Assembly (NCBI GenBank): GCA_034440615.1
Contig: JAOTOM010004867.1
Location: forward strand, 1 to 64,000
Direction: 5' to 3'
Source of the DNA: Ashinkailepas kermadecensis
Taxonomy: Eukaryota; Arthropoda; Thecostraca; Neolepadidae
DNA length: 64,000 nucleotides
A program made the position numbers and the translations under genes. Below are positions 47,565 to 59,158 of this stretch, piece after piece; the stretch's first letter is position 1; each line of letters opens with the position of its first letter. The notes under the pieces are model-generated. The model saw only the letters and a list, made by a program, of their open reading frames with translations. It did not search any database and had not been told where the DNA came from.

Positions 47565-48415
47565 ACCGGCGCGTTTTCGAAGATCCCGATGTGTTCATTT
47601 AGTGCTCGGTCTTTTTTGTTTTTAGGACCATTTCGCTTTTTGATGGCTCTAGCAGATTTTTCAGGCCCCAGGCGGTCTCATGGTCCGGTGTACTTTGAGG
47701 CCTCCATTGTGCTTTCTTAGAGCTCCCGGTGTGTTTATTTAGAGCCGCAACGCATGCTTTGAGGCACTGCGGTCTTTGCGAGACTCGGTACGCGCTGGAG
47801 GGCCCGGTGCATTTATGGCCTCCCGTTGTGCTCGTAGACTCGCGCTGTGTTTATACGGGGCTCTTGACGCACGTTTGTGGGACCCCAGCGCGATATTTAC
47901 GATATTCACAATATACGACTGCTCCGGTATAATTTATCGGGCTCCCAGTGCGATGCTTCGGACCCAGGTGTGTGATTCCGGGGGACCCGACATCAGTTTT
48001 CTGGGTTCGACGCAATTCTTGGTGACTTCTGATTTCTTATAAGTCCGAGTCCCAGACTGAATTTTCCGGTCACCGGTGCCATGTTTTTTCTTCCGCCGCG
48101 ATGTTTCGATCTCCGGTACTTTTTTGCAGGACCGTACGGCTTTTTTGACGGCATCTGGTGATATGTTTGTGGCTCCGGAGCAACTTCCCTGGCTTGGACA
48201 TTTATTTTTCGGAACATCTCCTTATTTTAGTGAGCTCCGGCATGATTTTTGTCGAGCCCCGATGCGGTTTTGTGGCCTCGCTGTGTTTATTTGTGTCCAT
48301 CGACGACATTTTTTTCATTTTCGTCCCGAGGGTAATTTTTTATGCGCCAACCATAACTTTTGGGACTACCGACGGGGATTGTGGGTCCCGAGCGCTATTT
48401 TTGGGAGGATCGGCG
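47565..48415. repeat. Strongly decayed 20-21-bp minisatellite (about 40 copies)
   Basis: No two units are identical, but cutting the sequence at (G)CTCC/GCCC anchors gives successive 20-22-bp pieces of the form CTCCGGTACTTTTTTGCAGG, ACCGTACGGCTTTTTTGACGG (the latter split as 20+1) and similar: a C/G-rich head with CGGTG-like core and a T-run tail. Period and general layout resemble the 21-bp array at 41790-42650 read in reverse complement. No gene is present, and the long frames starting here run into the next array. Confidence 0.55.
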
Positions 48416-48462
48416 CGAGTTCACAAGACACGTTGTGGGCGTTGTGGTTCACAAGACCGACA

Positions 48463-49508
48463 ATGGGCACCTCCTGCTACCACCCTGCTCCCGACAATGG
48501 GCACTTCCTGCTGCCACCCTGTCCCCGACAATGGGCACCTCCTGCTACCACCCTGCTCCCGACAATGGGCACTTCCTGCTGCCACCCTGTCCCCGACAAT
48601 GGGCACCTCCTACTGCCACCCTGCTCCCGACAATGGGCACCTCCTGCTGCCACCCTGCTCCCGACAATGGGCACCTCCTGCCACCCTGCCCCCGACAATG
48701 GGAACCTCCTGCTGCCACCCTGCCCCCGACAATGGGCACCTCCTGCTGCCACTCTGCTCCCGACAATGGGCACCTCCTGCTGCCCCCTGGACAATGGGCA
48801 CCTCCTGCTGCAACCCTGCCCCCGACAATGGGCACCTCCTGCTGTCACCCTGCCCCCGACAATGGGCACCTCCTGCTGCCACCCTGCCCCAGACAATGGC
48901 ACCTCCTGCTGCCACCATGCTCCCGACAATGGGCACCTCCTGCTGCCACCCTGCCCCCGACAATGGGCACTTCCTGTTGCCACCCTGTCCCCGACAATGG
49001 GCACCTCCTGTTGCCACCCTGCCCCCGACAATGGGCACCTCCTGCCACCCTGCCCCCGACAATGGGCACCTCCTGCTGCCACCCTGCCCCCGACAATGGA
49101 CACCTCCTGCTGCCACCCTGCCCCCGACAATGGGCACCTCCTGCTGCCACCCTGCCCCCGACAATGGGCACCTCCTGCTGCCACCCTGCCCCCGACAATG
49201 GGCACCTCCTGCTGCCACCCTGCTCCCGACAATGGGCACCTCCTGCTGCCACCCTGCCCCCGACAATGGGCACCTCCTGCTGCCACCCTGCCACCGACAA
49301 TGGGCACCTCCTGCTGCCACCTGCCACCGACAATGGGCACCTCCTGCTGCCACCCTGCCACCGACAATGGGCACCTCCTGCTGCCACCTCTGCTCCCGAC
49401 AATGGGCACCTCCTGCTGCCACCCTGCCACCGACAATGGGCACCTCCTGCTGCCACCCTGCCACCGACAATGGGCACCTCCTGCTGCCACCCTGCCCCCG
49501 ACAATGGG
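48463..49508. repeat. 34-bp minisatellite array (about 31 copies)
   Basis: The unit joins CCCGACAATGGGCACCTCCT and GCTGCCACCCTGCC. Copies with deletions lie at 48670-48700 and 48780-48800. Later copies switch to CCACCGACAATGG. Frames of up to about 500 codons on both strands are phase-cycling artefacts. Confidence 0.95.
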
Positions 49509-49950
49509 CCAGCCAGCACGCCGCGGCGCTGCGACTCTGCGGGGCTGCTGCCGTCTGGGGCGGCCGGCGGGGCAGCAGACCGGGCAGACAGGCCGGCCGC
49601 CCTAATGAGCCGACTTCGCACCCTCCCAGCGCCGACCGGAAGTGTCTCAGGACGCCGAGTAGTCCGGCGCGCTGATTGGGCCGGAATCCATCATGGCCGC
49701 CGTCCAAGAAGGCGGCCCGGCCGACCGTCCGACACCATCCCAGTATGGATCACGGCGGCCGGCCTGCCATTGTCGGCCGCCCCGGCCAGCGACGCCCGCA
49801 ACAGAATAGCAGGGTCCACGCGCAAATCAATGCCCGATCGAGCCGCTCAACAACACCGGCACTGTTTCGGAAGTCGGCGCGGCGTCGAAAGCGGAGCTGT
49901 GACGGGCGCGCTATCCCCGAACTGTTACCAGGAGCCGCCGCCACTGCCAC
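49509..49950. promoter_or_regulatory. GC- and CpG-rich unique block
   Basis: After the 34-bp array the sequence becomes unique, very GC-rich and dense in CG and GGCC motifs (for example GGCGGCCCGGCCGACC near 49710). This is the composition of a CpG-island promoter or first exon. No start codon with a credible downstream protein was found on either strand. Confidence 0.3.
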
Positions 49951-50556
49951 GCACGCCGCTCAATCACAGCAAACTTATCTCGGTGGGTGAATACATAATT
50001 GGCTCCAAAGAGCTGACTGCGATATGGATGATAACAGCAAAACGCACGAGGCAGAGCGGCTAACAAACGTCGGTGAAGACATCACAAATAATTCTGGTGC
50101 TTCCGACAATACGTCTGTTTCGTGTTGACTAGCTCAGAAACGTGTTGAGGACTGAAGTGAATTACGCACGGTTTTCCACTGGTTTGACATGTAAGCTGAT
50201 CGAAAAATATCTCAGATACAATAAAACACAATATAACACAAAAAAACACGGCAAAAATACAAACACGGCTGACTTCAGTAGCAATCTGAACTGAGCCCTA
50301 ACTAACCTGAGATTAAACATGCTTGGCATGTACCCGACTGCACTGCAGAGTCTCATCGGGATAAAAATAAATCCTTGAACAATTTCTATTTGACAGTTTC
50401 GTCGGATTAGTTCTGGATGTGTGCGCGTTCACAAAAAAATGAGTGAAAACATGTACACAAAGTCACCAATTAGGCAATGAAGAGCGATAAACGTGAAAAT
50501 GAAGTGTATCATACCGCAATATTAATTCGAGCCCGCAATAGCATGTGTTGGGCCCA
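49951..50556. other. Spacer with no recognisable gene
   Basis: Composition falls from GC-rich to AT-rich. Poly-A stretches near 50235-50260 and 50435 are present. Nothing was recognised. Confidence 0.5.
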
Positions 50557-50945
50557 CATGATTCAGGACCAAGCGTCACGGTGTAGAACATGGCTAGCAA
50601 TGTCATCAGTTTGACAGTCATCAGTCCATGATTCAGGACCAAGCGTCACGGTGTAGAACATGGCTAGCAATGTCATCAGTTTGACAGTCATCAGTCCATG
50701 ATTCATGACCAAACGTCACGGGGTAGAACATGGCTAGCAATGTCATCAGTTTGACAGTCATCAGTCCATGATTCAGGACCAAGCGTCACGGTGTAGAACA
50801 TGGCTAGCAATGTCATCAGTTTGACAGTCATCAGTCCATGATTCAGGACCAAGCGTCACGGTGTAGAACATGGCTAGCAATGTCATCAGTCCATGATTCA
50901 GGACCAAGCGTCACGGTGTAGAACATGGCTAGCAATGTCATCAGT
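50557..50945. repeat. 70-bp tandem repeat (about 5.5 copies)
   Basis: Copies start CATGATTCAGGACCAAGCGT at 50557 and 50627 and continue CACGGTGTAGAACATGGCTA and GCAATGTCATCAGTTTGACA. The penultimate copy lacks the 16-base TTTGACAGTCATCAGT part. Confidence 0.93.
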
Positions 50946-51007
50946 TGAAGCGTTCCCTTTGTTCTCGATATAAACGCAATGGATTAGCTTAGCCAGCATT
51001 TAACTGC

Positions 51008-51320
51008 CACCCGGATAGCTGAGCAGGTTAGGGCGTCGACTTGCACTGGCATCGCCTGTCCTGACAAGACCGGGATGGGGTCGCTTCAGGAGCCCCCATG
51101 CCTGCGGGCTGGGAGGGTAAGTTGACAACTGGCCTGGTATGCGGCATGCGGTTGGGGGGGGCATGTCGGACATTGTCCGTACGCTACACTTCAGCTAAAG
51201 TTTTGCTGATGGACTGCAGTCCCCAAATCCGGTGGTGGGGTCAGGGGTCAGGGGTCAGGGTTCACGCAACGACCTCTGCTAGGCATAGGGCCCTGCTCCA
51301 TGGAGCCACCCAAGTAAACA
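51008..51320 (+). mobile_element. tRNA-derived SINE, diverged copy
   Basis: The A-box-like GGATAGCTGAGCAGG lies near 51013, and a weak B-box (GGGATGGGGTCGC) near 51072. The core GGCTGGGAGGGTAAGTTGAC at 51109 matches the core of the SINE heads at 33.8, 36.4 and 37.3 kb, so all four belong to one family. Its exact 3' end is uncertain. Confidence 0.6.
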
Positions 51321-51654
51321 GTGGGACTAAAGTTAATTTCTTAGCTGTATATTTCGACGACGTGCATTGCCTTTGTCGACAGCTGACAGCGGCTGACCAG
51401 GTCAAGTCGCACCATTCAAATATACCCTTTAGTGTTCGTCTAGTTTACTTTCTTCACTTAAAATAAGCGTATGCATGCCAAACGGTTCACTGACAATATC
51501 CCATAACACAACTAGTTTGTGCTCTAACATCCACCATTAATGCTTGTAAAACCAGATGCTAAGTTCCGCAGCCACAACTTCGACTCCACGGAAATAAATG
51601 AGGTATAAAATGAGGCAGACTGACTGATAGCTTTGTCAAGTATAAGTAGTGGGT
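51321..51654. other. Spacer with no recognisable gene
   Basis: Unique AT-leaning sequence. Nothing was recognised. Confidence 0.5.
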
Positions 51655-52485
51655 GCCTTGATGACACCTGACCACGACTCTACACTACAGTATAAGTGGT
51701 TGGCGACTTGGTGACACGTGACCACGACTCTACACTACAGTATAATTAGTGGGTGCCTTGATGACACCTGACCACGACTCTGCACTACAGTATAGGTGGT
51801 TGGTGCCTTGGTGACACCTGACCACGACTCTACACTACAGTATAGGTGGTGTGTGCCTTGGTGATACCTGACCACGACTCTACACTACAGTATAGGTGGT
51901 TGGTGCCTTGGTGACACCTGACCACGACTCTACACTACAGTATAGGTGGTGTGTGCCGTGGTGACACCTGACAACTCAACAAAAGTGATAGGTGGTTGGT
52001 GCCTTGGTGATGAACTGACCACGACTCTACACTACAGTATAGGTGGTTGGTGCCTTGGTGACACCTGACCACGACTCTACACTACAGTATAGGTGGTGTG
52101 TGCCTTGGTGACACCTGACCACGACTCTACAATACAGTATAGGTGGTGTGTGCCTTGGTGACCTACCACCTTTACACAGTATAAGTGGTTGGTGACTTGG
52201 TGACACCTGACCACGACTCTACACTACAATATAAGTGGTTGGTGACTTGGTGACACCTGACCACGACTCTACACTACAGTATAGGTGGTGTGTGCCTTGG
52301 TGACACCTGGCCACGACTCTACACTACAGTATAGGTGGTGTGTGCCTGGGTGACACCTGACCACGACTCTACACTACAGTATAGGTGGTTGGTGCCTTGG
52401 TGACACCTGACCACGACTCTACACTACAGTATAAGTGGCTGGTGACTTGGTGACACCTCACAACTACTCTCTGCTACAGTATCGT
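51655..52485. repeat. 50-bp minisatellite array (about 16 copies)
   Basis: The unit joins GGTGGTTGGTGCCTTGGTGA, CACCTGACCACGACTCTACA and CTACAGTATA. Alternating GGTTGGTG and GGTGTGTG variants, and deleted copies near 51970 and 52160, are seen. Confidence 0.94.
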
Positions 52486-52814
52486 AGGCGCGGGTTCGAC
52501 AAGCTTACATTTTGCATGCATGAGTGGTAGAATGGGCCTTCTGAAATAGCTCATGCCTTATGTATGAAAATACTGGCAAAAGCATTTCGAACGCTATGGG
52601 GAAACATTGAAATTCATCCTTCTTCAGTGCCTGAGTGCCTTGCCGCAATTTGTTCCATTGTAAAAACGTAGATGATATTTCTTCACGAACATTAGCCTCC
52701 GCTGCTGTTTGACGTCATACGACGGGCTTTGTGGACCACCTTTAACGAGGGAGGGAGGGGGTGGAATCCCTGTGCAGAGGCTTGGCTAAGATAGCGTGAC
52801 GCGGTGGAGAGCCA
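52486..52814. other. Spacer with one CRE
   Basis: Unique sequence with a single full CRE palindrome TGACGTCA at 52710-52717 and a short GAGGGAGGGAGGG run near 52748. No gene was recognised. Confidence 0.5.
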
Positions 52815-55780
52815 CCACCCTCAGCTGGGTCGTCTGCTCCCATGCGTCTCTCGACCCTCAGCTGCGGCGTCTGCTCCCATGCGTCTCTCGACCCTCAGCT
52901 GCGGCGTCTGCTCCCATGTGTCTCTCGACCCTCAGCTGGGGCGTCTGCTCCCATGCGTCTCTCGACCCTCAGCTGCGGCGTCTGCTCCCATGCGTATCTC
53001 GACCCTCAGCTGGGGCGTCTGCTCCCATGCGTCTCTCGACTCTCAGCTGGGGCGTCTGCTCCCATGCGTATCTCGACCCTCAGCTGGGGCGTCTGTTCTC
53101 ATGCGTATCTCGACCCTCAGCTGGGGCGTTTGCTCCATGCGTATCTCGACCCTAGCTGGGGCGTCTGCTCCCATGCGTATCTCGACCCTCAGCTGGGGCG
53201 TTGCCGTGCTCCCATGCGTATCTCGACCCTCAGCTGGGGCGTCTGCTCCCATGCGTATCTCGACCCTCAGCTGGGGCGTCTGCTCCCATGCGTATCTCGA
53301 CCCTCAGCTGGGGCGTCTGCTCCCATGCGTATCTCGACCCTCAGCTGGGGCGTCTGCTCCCATGCGTATCTCGACCCTCAGCTGGGGCGTCTGCTCCCAT
53401 GCGTCTCTCGACCCTCAGCTGGGGCGTCTGCTCCCATGCGTCTCTCGACCCTCAGCTGGGGCGTCTGCTCCCATGCGTATCTCGACCCTCAGCTGGGGCG
53501 TCTGCTCCCATGCGTATCTCGACCCTCAGCTGGGGCGTCTGCTTCCCATGCGTCTCTCGACCCTCAGCTGGGGCGTCTGCTCCCATGCGTATCTCGACTC
53601 TCAGCTGGGGCGTCTGTTCCCATGCGTATCTCGACCCTCAGCTGGGGCGTCTGCTCCCATGCGTCTCTCGACCCTCAGCTGGGGCGTCTGCTCCCATGCG
53701 TCTCTCGACCCTCAGCTGCGGCGTCTGCTCCCATGCGTATCTCGACTCTCAGCTGGGGCGTCTGCTCCCATGCGTCTCTCAGCTGGGGCGTTTGCTCCCA
53801 TGCGTTCTCGACCCTCAGCTGGGGCGTCTGTCCATGCGTTCTCGACCCTCAGCTGGGGCGTCTGTTCCATGCGTATCTCGACCCTCAGCTGGGGCGTCTG
53901 TTCCATGCGTTCTCGACTCTCAGCTGGGGCGTTTGCTCCCATGCGTATCTCGACCCTCAGCTGGGGCGTCTGCTCCCATGCGTATCTCGACCCTCAGCTG
54001 GGGCGTCTGTTTCATGCGTATCTCGACCCTCAGCTGGGGCGTCTGTTCTCATGCGTTCTCGACCCTCAGCTGGGGTGCCCATGCGTATTCGACCCTCAGC
54101 TGGGGCGTCTGCTCCCATGCGTATCCCCTCAGCTGGGGCGTCTGTTCTCATGCGTATCTCGACCCTCAGCTGGGGCGTCTGTTCTCATGCGTATCTCGAC
54201 CCTCAGCTGGGGCGTTTGCTCCCATGCGTATCTCGACCCTCAGCTGGGGCGTCTGCTCCCATGCGTATCTCGACCCTCAGCTGGGGCGTCTGTCCCATGC
54301 GTATCTCGACCCTCAGCTGGGGCGTCTGCTCATGCGTTCTCGACCCTCAGCTGGGGCGTTGTTCCCATGCGTTCTCGACCCTCAGCTGGGGCGTCTGCTC
54401 CCATGCGTTCTCGACCCTCAGCTGGGCGTCTGCTCCCATGCGTATCTCGACCCTCAGCTGGGGCGTCTGCTCCCATGCGTTTCGACCCTCAGCTGGGGCG
54501 TCTGCTCCTGCGTTCTCGACCCTCAGCTGGGGCGTCTGCTCCCATGCGTATCTCGACCCTCAGCTGGGGCGTCTGTCCCATGCGTATCTCGACTCTCAGC
54601 TGGGGCGTCTGTCCCATGCGTATCTCGACCCTCAGCTGGGGCGTCTGCTCCCATGCGTATCTCGACCCTCAGCTGGGGCGTCTGTTCTCATGCGTATCTC
54701 GACCCTCAGCTGGGGCGTCTGTTCTCATGCGTCTCTCGACCCTCAGCTGGGGCGTCTGCTCCCATGCGTCTCTCGACCCTCAGCTGGGGCGTCTGCTCCC
54801 ATGCGTCTCTCGACCCTCAGCTGGGGCGTCTGCTCCCATGCGTCTCTCGACCCTCAGCTGCGGCGTCTGCTCCCATGCGTATCTCGACTCTCAGCTGGGG
54901 CGTCTGCTCCCATGCGTATCTCGACTCTCAGCTGGGGCGTTTGCTCCCATGCGTATCTCGACCCTCAGCTGGGGCGTCTGCTCCCATGCGTATCTCGACC
55001 CTCAGCTGGGGCGTCTGTTCTCATGCGTATCTCGACCCTCAGCTGGGGCGTCTGTTCTCATGCGTCTCTCGACCCTCAGCTGGGGCGTTTGCTCCCATGC
55101 GTATCTCGACCCTCAGCTGGGGCGTCTGCTCCCATGCGTATCTCGACCCTCAGCTGGGGCGTCTGTTCTCATGCGTATCTCGACCTCAGCTGGGGCGTCT
55201 GTTCTCATGCGTTCTCGACCCTCAGCTGGGGCGTTTGCTCCCATGCGTATCTCGACCCTCAGCTGGGGCGTCTGCTCCCATGCGTATCTCGACCCTCAGC
55301 TGGGGCGTCTGTTCTCATGCGTATCTCGACCCTCAGCTGGGGCGTCTGCTCCCATGCGTATCTCGACCCTCAGCTGGGGCGTCTGCTCCCATGCGTCTCT
55401 CGACCCTCAGCTGGGGCGTCTGCTCCCATGCGTCTCTCGACCCTCAGCTGGGGCGTCTGCTCCCATGCGTCTCTCGACCCTCAGCTGGGGCGTCTGCTCC
55501 CATGCGTCTCTCGACCCTCAGCTGGGGCGTCTGCTCCCATGCGTCTCTCGACCCTCAGCTGGGGCGTCTGCTCCCATGCGTCTCTCGACCCTCAGCTGGG
55601 GCGTCTGCTCCCATGCGTCTCTCGACCCTCAGCTGGGGCGTCTGCTCCCATGCGTATCTCGACCCTCAGCTGGGGCGTCTGCTCCCATGCGTCTCTCGAC
55701 CCTCAGCTGGGGCGTCTGCTCCCATGCGTCTCTCGACCCTCAGCTGGGGCGTCTGCTCCCATGCGTATCTCGACTCCCAG
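52815..55780. repeat. 38-bp minisatellite array (about 78 copies)
   Basis: The unit joins GCGTCTGCTCCCATGCGTAT and CTCGACCCTCAGCTGGGG. Copies use GTATCTCG or GTCTCTCG. The outer thirds are regular, while 53100-53220 and especially 53770-54620 are packed with 1-9-bp losses (for example CATGCGTTCTCG). The period is one short of a multiple of three, so three forward frames of about 870-1015 codons stay open. They are not genes. Confidence 0.95.
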
Positions 55781-55949
55781 CTGCGGGCTAGTGCGCCCAG
55801 CTGGTGTTTGGTTTACGGCTAACGAGCCGCTGCCGATAGGATCTGTGCCGTCCACCTGTTCCCCTGCACGCCACAGATCTGTGCTCTGAGCTGAGGTGAT
55901 TTCGACAGTGACACACCAGGGCAGCCAGGTGTGTGCGGTCACCGGCACG

Positions 55950-56115
55950 GTAATGGCGTCACTTGAACGATAATGGCGTCACTGGGGTGGTAATTCCGTC
56001 ACTGGGGTGGTAATGGCGTTACTGGGACGGTAATGGTTTCACTGAGGCGGTAATGGAATCACTGGAACGGTAATGGTGTCACTGTGGCCATAATGTCGTC
56101 ACTGGGATGGTAATT
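55950..56115. repeat. 20-bp tandem repeat (about 8 copies)
   Basis: The unit is close to GGTAATGGCGTCACTGGGAC with several substitutions per copy. Confidence 0.88.
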
Positions 56116-56769
56116 TGTTAATTTGCATAATGTAAAGTTGTAAATAATGTAACTTTGCGTAATGTTTTCGGCTTTGGGGAGTTCATGTTGGAGAGATTTT
56201 GAAAACAACATAATTTGGGATCGAAAAGGGAGCCCTTTTCGTTCTTTTGGTCAAAATCATAGTAAGTTGTTTTTCTTTTACATTTTCCGACCCGTATTGG
56301 TACGTCAATCTTCCATTTCATAGTAGGTCGGTCTGTGCAATGAAAATGACGAAATTTGCCATCTCGTGAATAACACATTTGATACATGACTTTCCGGTTG
56401 ACCTCACATGACATTTAATTTACCGATTGTTATGAGTATTGAATGGCATGGTTGAGTATGAAACGATTATGCGCGACGAGTGACATAGTGAACTTACCCT
56501 GCTGATAAATTGCACGCTTTTTGCTGCTCACGATTCCATTATGCATTAATCTGCCGTCAAAACCGCGATTTCCCCTCCATGACAGCTTTCCTGGAGCGGA
56601 GTGGTACAACTGCATGGTAGAGGCGATGTTTAAACAAAATAGTCGGTACCTGCTGGAGAGGACAGCACCCTAGACGAATCATTGTATATGAAATAATTGT
56701 ATGTATGTATTTTTCGCAATACATAATTGCATGGGGACCTGACACGTAATCCTTTCTGACATGCTATGT
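56116..56769. other. Spacer with no recognisable gene
   Basis: AT-rich unique sequence. Minus-strand frames of 60-98 codons show no family features. Confidence 0.5.
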
Positions 56770-57050
56770 TATTGAAGTGACTCAGCAGGAGAAGGACTTA
56801 GTGTTATTTTGAACACAGAATTGGGGGCATCAGAACAGACCAACGAAGCCAGGAAGAAGGCACTAAGAATGCTTGGGGCGATACAGAAGAACGTGTCATA
56901 CAAAAGTGAGGAGGTCATCAGGAAGCTTTACTGTGCATATGTCAGGCCACATTTGGAATACTGTGTTGAGAAAGATTGTTGGCTTTTAGAGAGAGAGAGT
57001 ACAAAAGAGGGCAACAAAAATGGTTAATGGCAAAGGCAACCTGGCATATG
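56770..57050 (+). pseudogene. CR1/L2-type retrotransposon reverse transcriptase, 5' piece of C-terminal region
   Basis: The translation shows motifs of the C-terminal part of non-LTR retrotransposon polymerases: VTQQEKDL at about 56776-56799 in one frame, then SEQTNEARKKALRMLG and YKSEEVIRKLYCAYVRPHLEYCV in the next, then ERVQKRATKMV after another frame change. At least two frameshifts and an internal deletion (the family's AWSP-type segment after HLEYCV is missing) make it non-functional. It stops at CATATG (57045-57050), where a DNA transposon is inserted, and resumes at 60436. Confidence 0.8.
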
Positions 57051-57770
57051 GGGCATTCCAGCAAGATTCAACAGGTGATTAACACCCGACCATCTCGGAT
57101 TCTCTTGAAAATTGGTACCCAGGGTAATCAGGTGCCCAGATTCCGAATCTGAAAGTCTTAGGTCTATCGGAGCAGTGGGTTTTGAGTTATAGCCTCCGGC
57201 AGTTTTTTTTTAAAAAGTTTGAATACAAGGTTTCTTTGGGACGCCATAACTCCCATAAAACTGAAAGTAACCTAGTAAAGTGATATATCGTTAGAATCGT
57301 AAAATCACAAGAATTGTTGTGGTGTAGCTCATTGTTGAAAATTTCGAAATTTTGTTTTGTAAAATTTTGGTCAAAAATGTGTTCACATTTTTTTAATATG
57401 TGGCCAGTTTAAATAAATGTGTTTTTGTGCCGAGAATATTGCCTATGGTATTTCTAACTTGCATGCAAAAAATTTCAGATAGGTATTTTTTATAAATATT
57501 TTTCCCCATTTTTGTATTTCTGCGGTGCAGTGCAAATTTGCTCTTTTGACGCCATGCGGCCGCACATATCGTAAGTAGTACAAACATATGACATGTCAAA
57601 TTTAAATGCTCCAAATTCCAATACTTATGAAAAGCTCCTTTGACAATTTCAAGACCCCTCCCCACCCCCACCTTCCCCCATCCCCCTCCACAATCCCCTC
57701 CCGCGTCCTGCGTCACCCCAGCCCCGCCGGGCTGAAGGACGCGAGGATCCGTGCTGTCTATGGCTGGTCT
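57051..57770. repeat. Left terminal inverted repeat of the 3.4-kb transposon
   Basis: About 720 bp that match the right arm in reverse complement with scattered substitutions and small indels. One 9-base stretch near 57080 is missing relative to the other arm. It includes a C-rich tract (57655-57710). Confidence 0.8.
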
Positions 57771-57784
57771 TAGGTTGTGCTGGC

Positions 57785-59158
57785 TTGAATGGATTACCAC
57801 AAGTTGTAGGGGCGCAGGTGTGTAGGGGCGCTAAGGACTATGTCGTAGTCCGTAACGCACACGGTGTGAAGGAAAAGGTACAACAAAGACTGATTCTGGG
57901 TACCCTGAAGGAGATTTACCAAAAATATAAGGAGGATTCAACGAACCCAAAAATAGGGTTCTCATCATTATGTGCCCTCCGACCCCGCAACTGTGTCCTT
58001 GCGGGGAGCGCGGGGACTCACGCGGTTTGCGTGTGTGTGTATCATCAGAAAGTGAAACTCATGATAGATTCACTGGGGGAACGTGGCCTCACTCACTATG
58101 ACCTGATTGACTACGCTGTATGCGACAGTGAGAGGGAGGAATGTATGATGAACATGTGTGAGAACTGCCCCGGTGAGGAGGGCGTGGATGCCTTCTTATG
58201 GCTCATCCTGGGTGAGGAGGACAGTGTAGATTCTGAGCATAGATATAAGCAATGGGTTAGCACCGACCGATGTGAGCTGCTGGAGGTGACGAAGGACTGG
58301 GACGAGTTCATTCACGACCTATGCCGGTCTGTGGTGAAACTCTCCAGCCACCATTACGTAGCCATCCATCAGAGTAGGGCATTTAAAGAGTGCAAGGAAA
58401 ATGCTGCAGAGGGCGAGGCTGTCGTCGTCGGGGACTTCAGCGAGAACTACACGTTCGTCATTCAAGACGAAGTGCAAAGCCGCCATTGGGACGCTCCACA
58501 GTGTACTGTGCACCCGTTCGTGGCCTACTGGAGAGAGGACGGACAGCAGCGGCACCAGAGCTACTGCGTCATCTCAGATCATCCAAAGCATAACACAACC
58601 ACAGTCCACGCCTTCCAAAAAGCTCTGATCCCACGGCTCAAGGAAAAAGTCCCAGCACTGACCAAAATCAGGTACTTTTCGGACGCCTCATCAGCCCAAT
58701 ACAAAAACAGATTCAACTTTTTAAACCTCTGCCATCACAAAAATGATTTCGGAGTGGAGTGTGACTGGCAATTTTTTGCCACGTCACACGGCAAAGGGGC
58801 ATGTGACGGCGTGGGAGGCACTGTGAAGAGAGCGACCGCTCTCGAGAGTCTCCGCCGGCCCACAAGTCACCAGATCACTGATGCAGCCGGGATGTTCGAA
58901 TTTTTGAGTGAAAAATTCCAGACGACAGTGGTTTTCCTGTTCGTGACCACGGCGGAAGTCGAAGAAACTGCCGCGCGGCTGAGGCAGCGCTTCACCCGAG
59001 CCGTGCAGGTCAAGGGCACGCTTGGCCTGCACAGCTTCACGCCCGTTGACACTGAGACATTGCTGGTGTCGAAACTGACGGGGGCGCGGGGCAACTTGTC
59101 AAGTTATCCCGCAGAAAACGGGGAGCAAAACGAAAGTGAGCCTCTGGCTCGGAGCTGA
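57785..59158 (+). CDS. RNase-H-like (DDE/D) transposase-type protein, N-terminally incomplete
   Basis: The 457-codon frame starts at a non-ATG codon (TTG), is open upstream into the TIR and has no credible ATG, so the N-terminus is missing or lies in a lost exon. Residues count from 57785. Recognisable blocks are LCALRPRNCVLAG (62-74), a Cys cluster (C120, C125, C128), VVVGDFSENY (213-222), WDAPQCTVHPFVAYW (235-249), RYFSDASSAQYKNR (296-309), HGKGACDGVGGTVKR (335-349). I recall these blocks from a protein family that is multi-copy in arthropod and cnidarian genomes. D217, D300 and D341 (or a later acidic residue) would fit a DDE/D catalytic triad of the RNase-H fold; this is inference. The position between long TIRs, the lack of stops and the multi-copy nature support a transposase. 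The superfamily name is uncertain. A TAG-type splice acceptor near 57830 is possible. Confidence 0.75.
   Translation: MNGLPQVVGAQVCRGAKDYVVVRNAHGVKEKVQQRLILGTLKEIYQKYKEDSTNPKIGFSSLCALRPRNCVLAGSAGTHAVCVCVYHQKVKLMIDSLGERGLTHYDLIDYAVCDSEREECMMNMCENCPGEEGVDAFLWLILGEEDSVDSEHRYKQWVSTDRCELLEVTKDWDEFIHDLCRSVVKLSSHHYVAIHQSRAFKECKENAAEGEAVVVGDFSENYTFVIQDEVQSRHWDAPQCTVHPFVAYWREDGQQRHQSYCVISDHPKHNTTTVHAFQKALIPRLKEKVPALTKIRYFSDASSAQYKNRFNFLNLCHHKNDFGVECDWQFFATSHGKGACDGVGGTVKRATALESLRRPTSHQITDAAGMFEFLSEKFQTTVVFLFVTTAEVEETAARLRQRFTRAVQVKGTLGLHSFTPVDTETLLVSKLTGARGNLSSYPAENGEQNESEPLARS

Noticed and set aside
46668..47720. Ser/Thr/Pro-rich frame resembling a mucin domain downstream of the TULIP gene
   Set aside because: It is an 18-bp array with all forward phases and a minus phase open. 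It has no signal peptide or splice link to the preceding gene.
52796..55889. Forward frames of about 870-1015 codons
   Set aside because: Phase cycling of the stop-free 38-bp unit.
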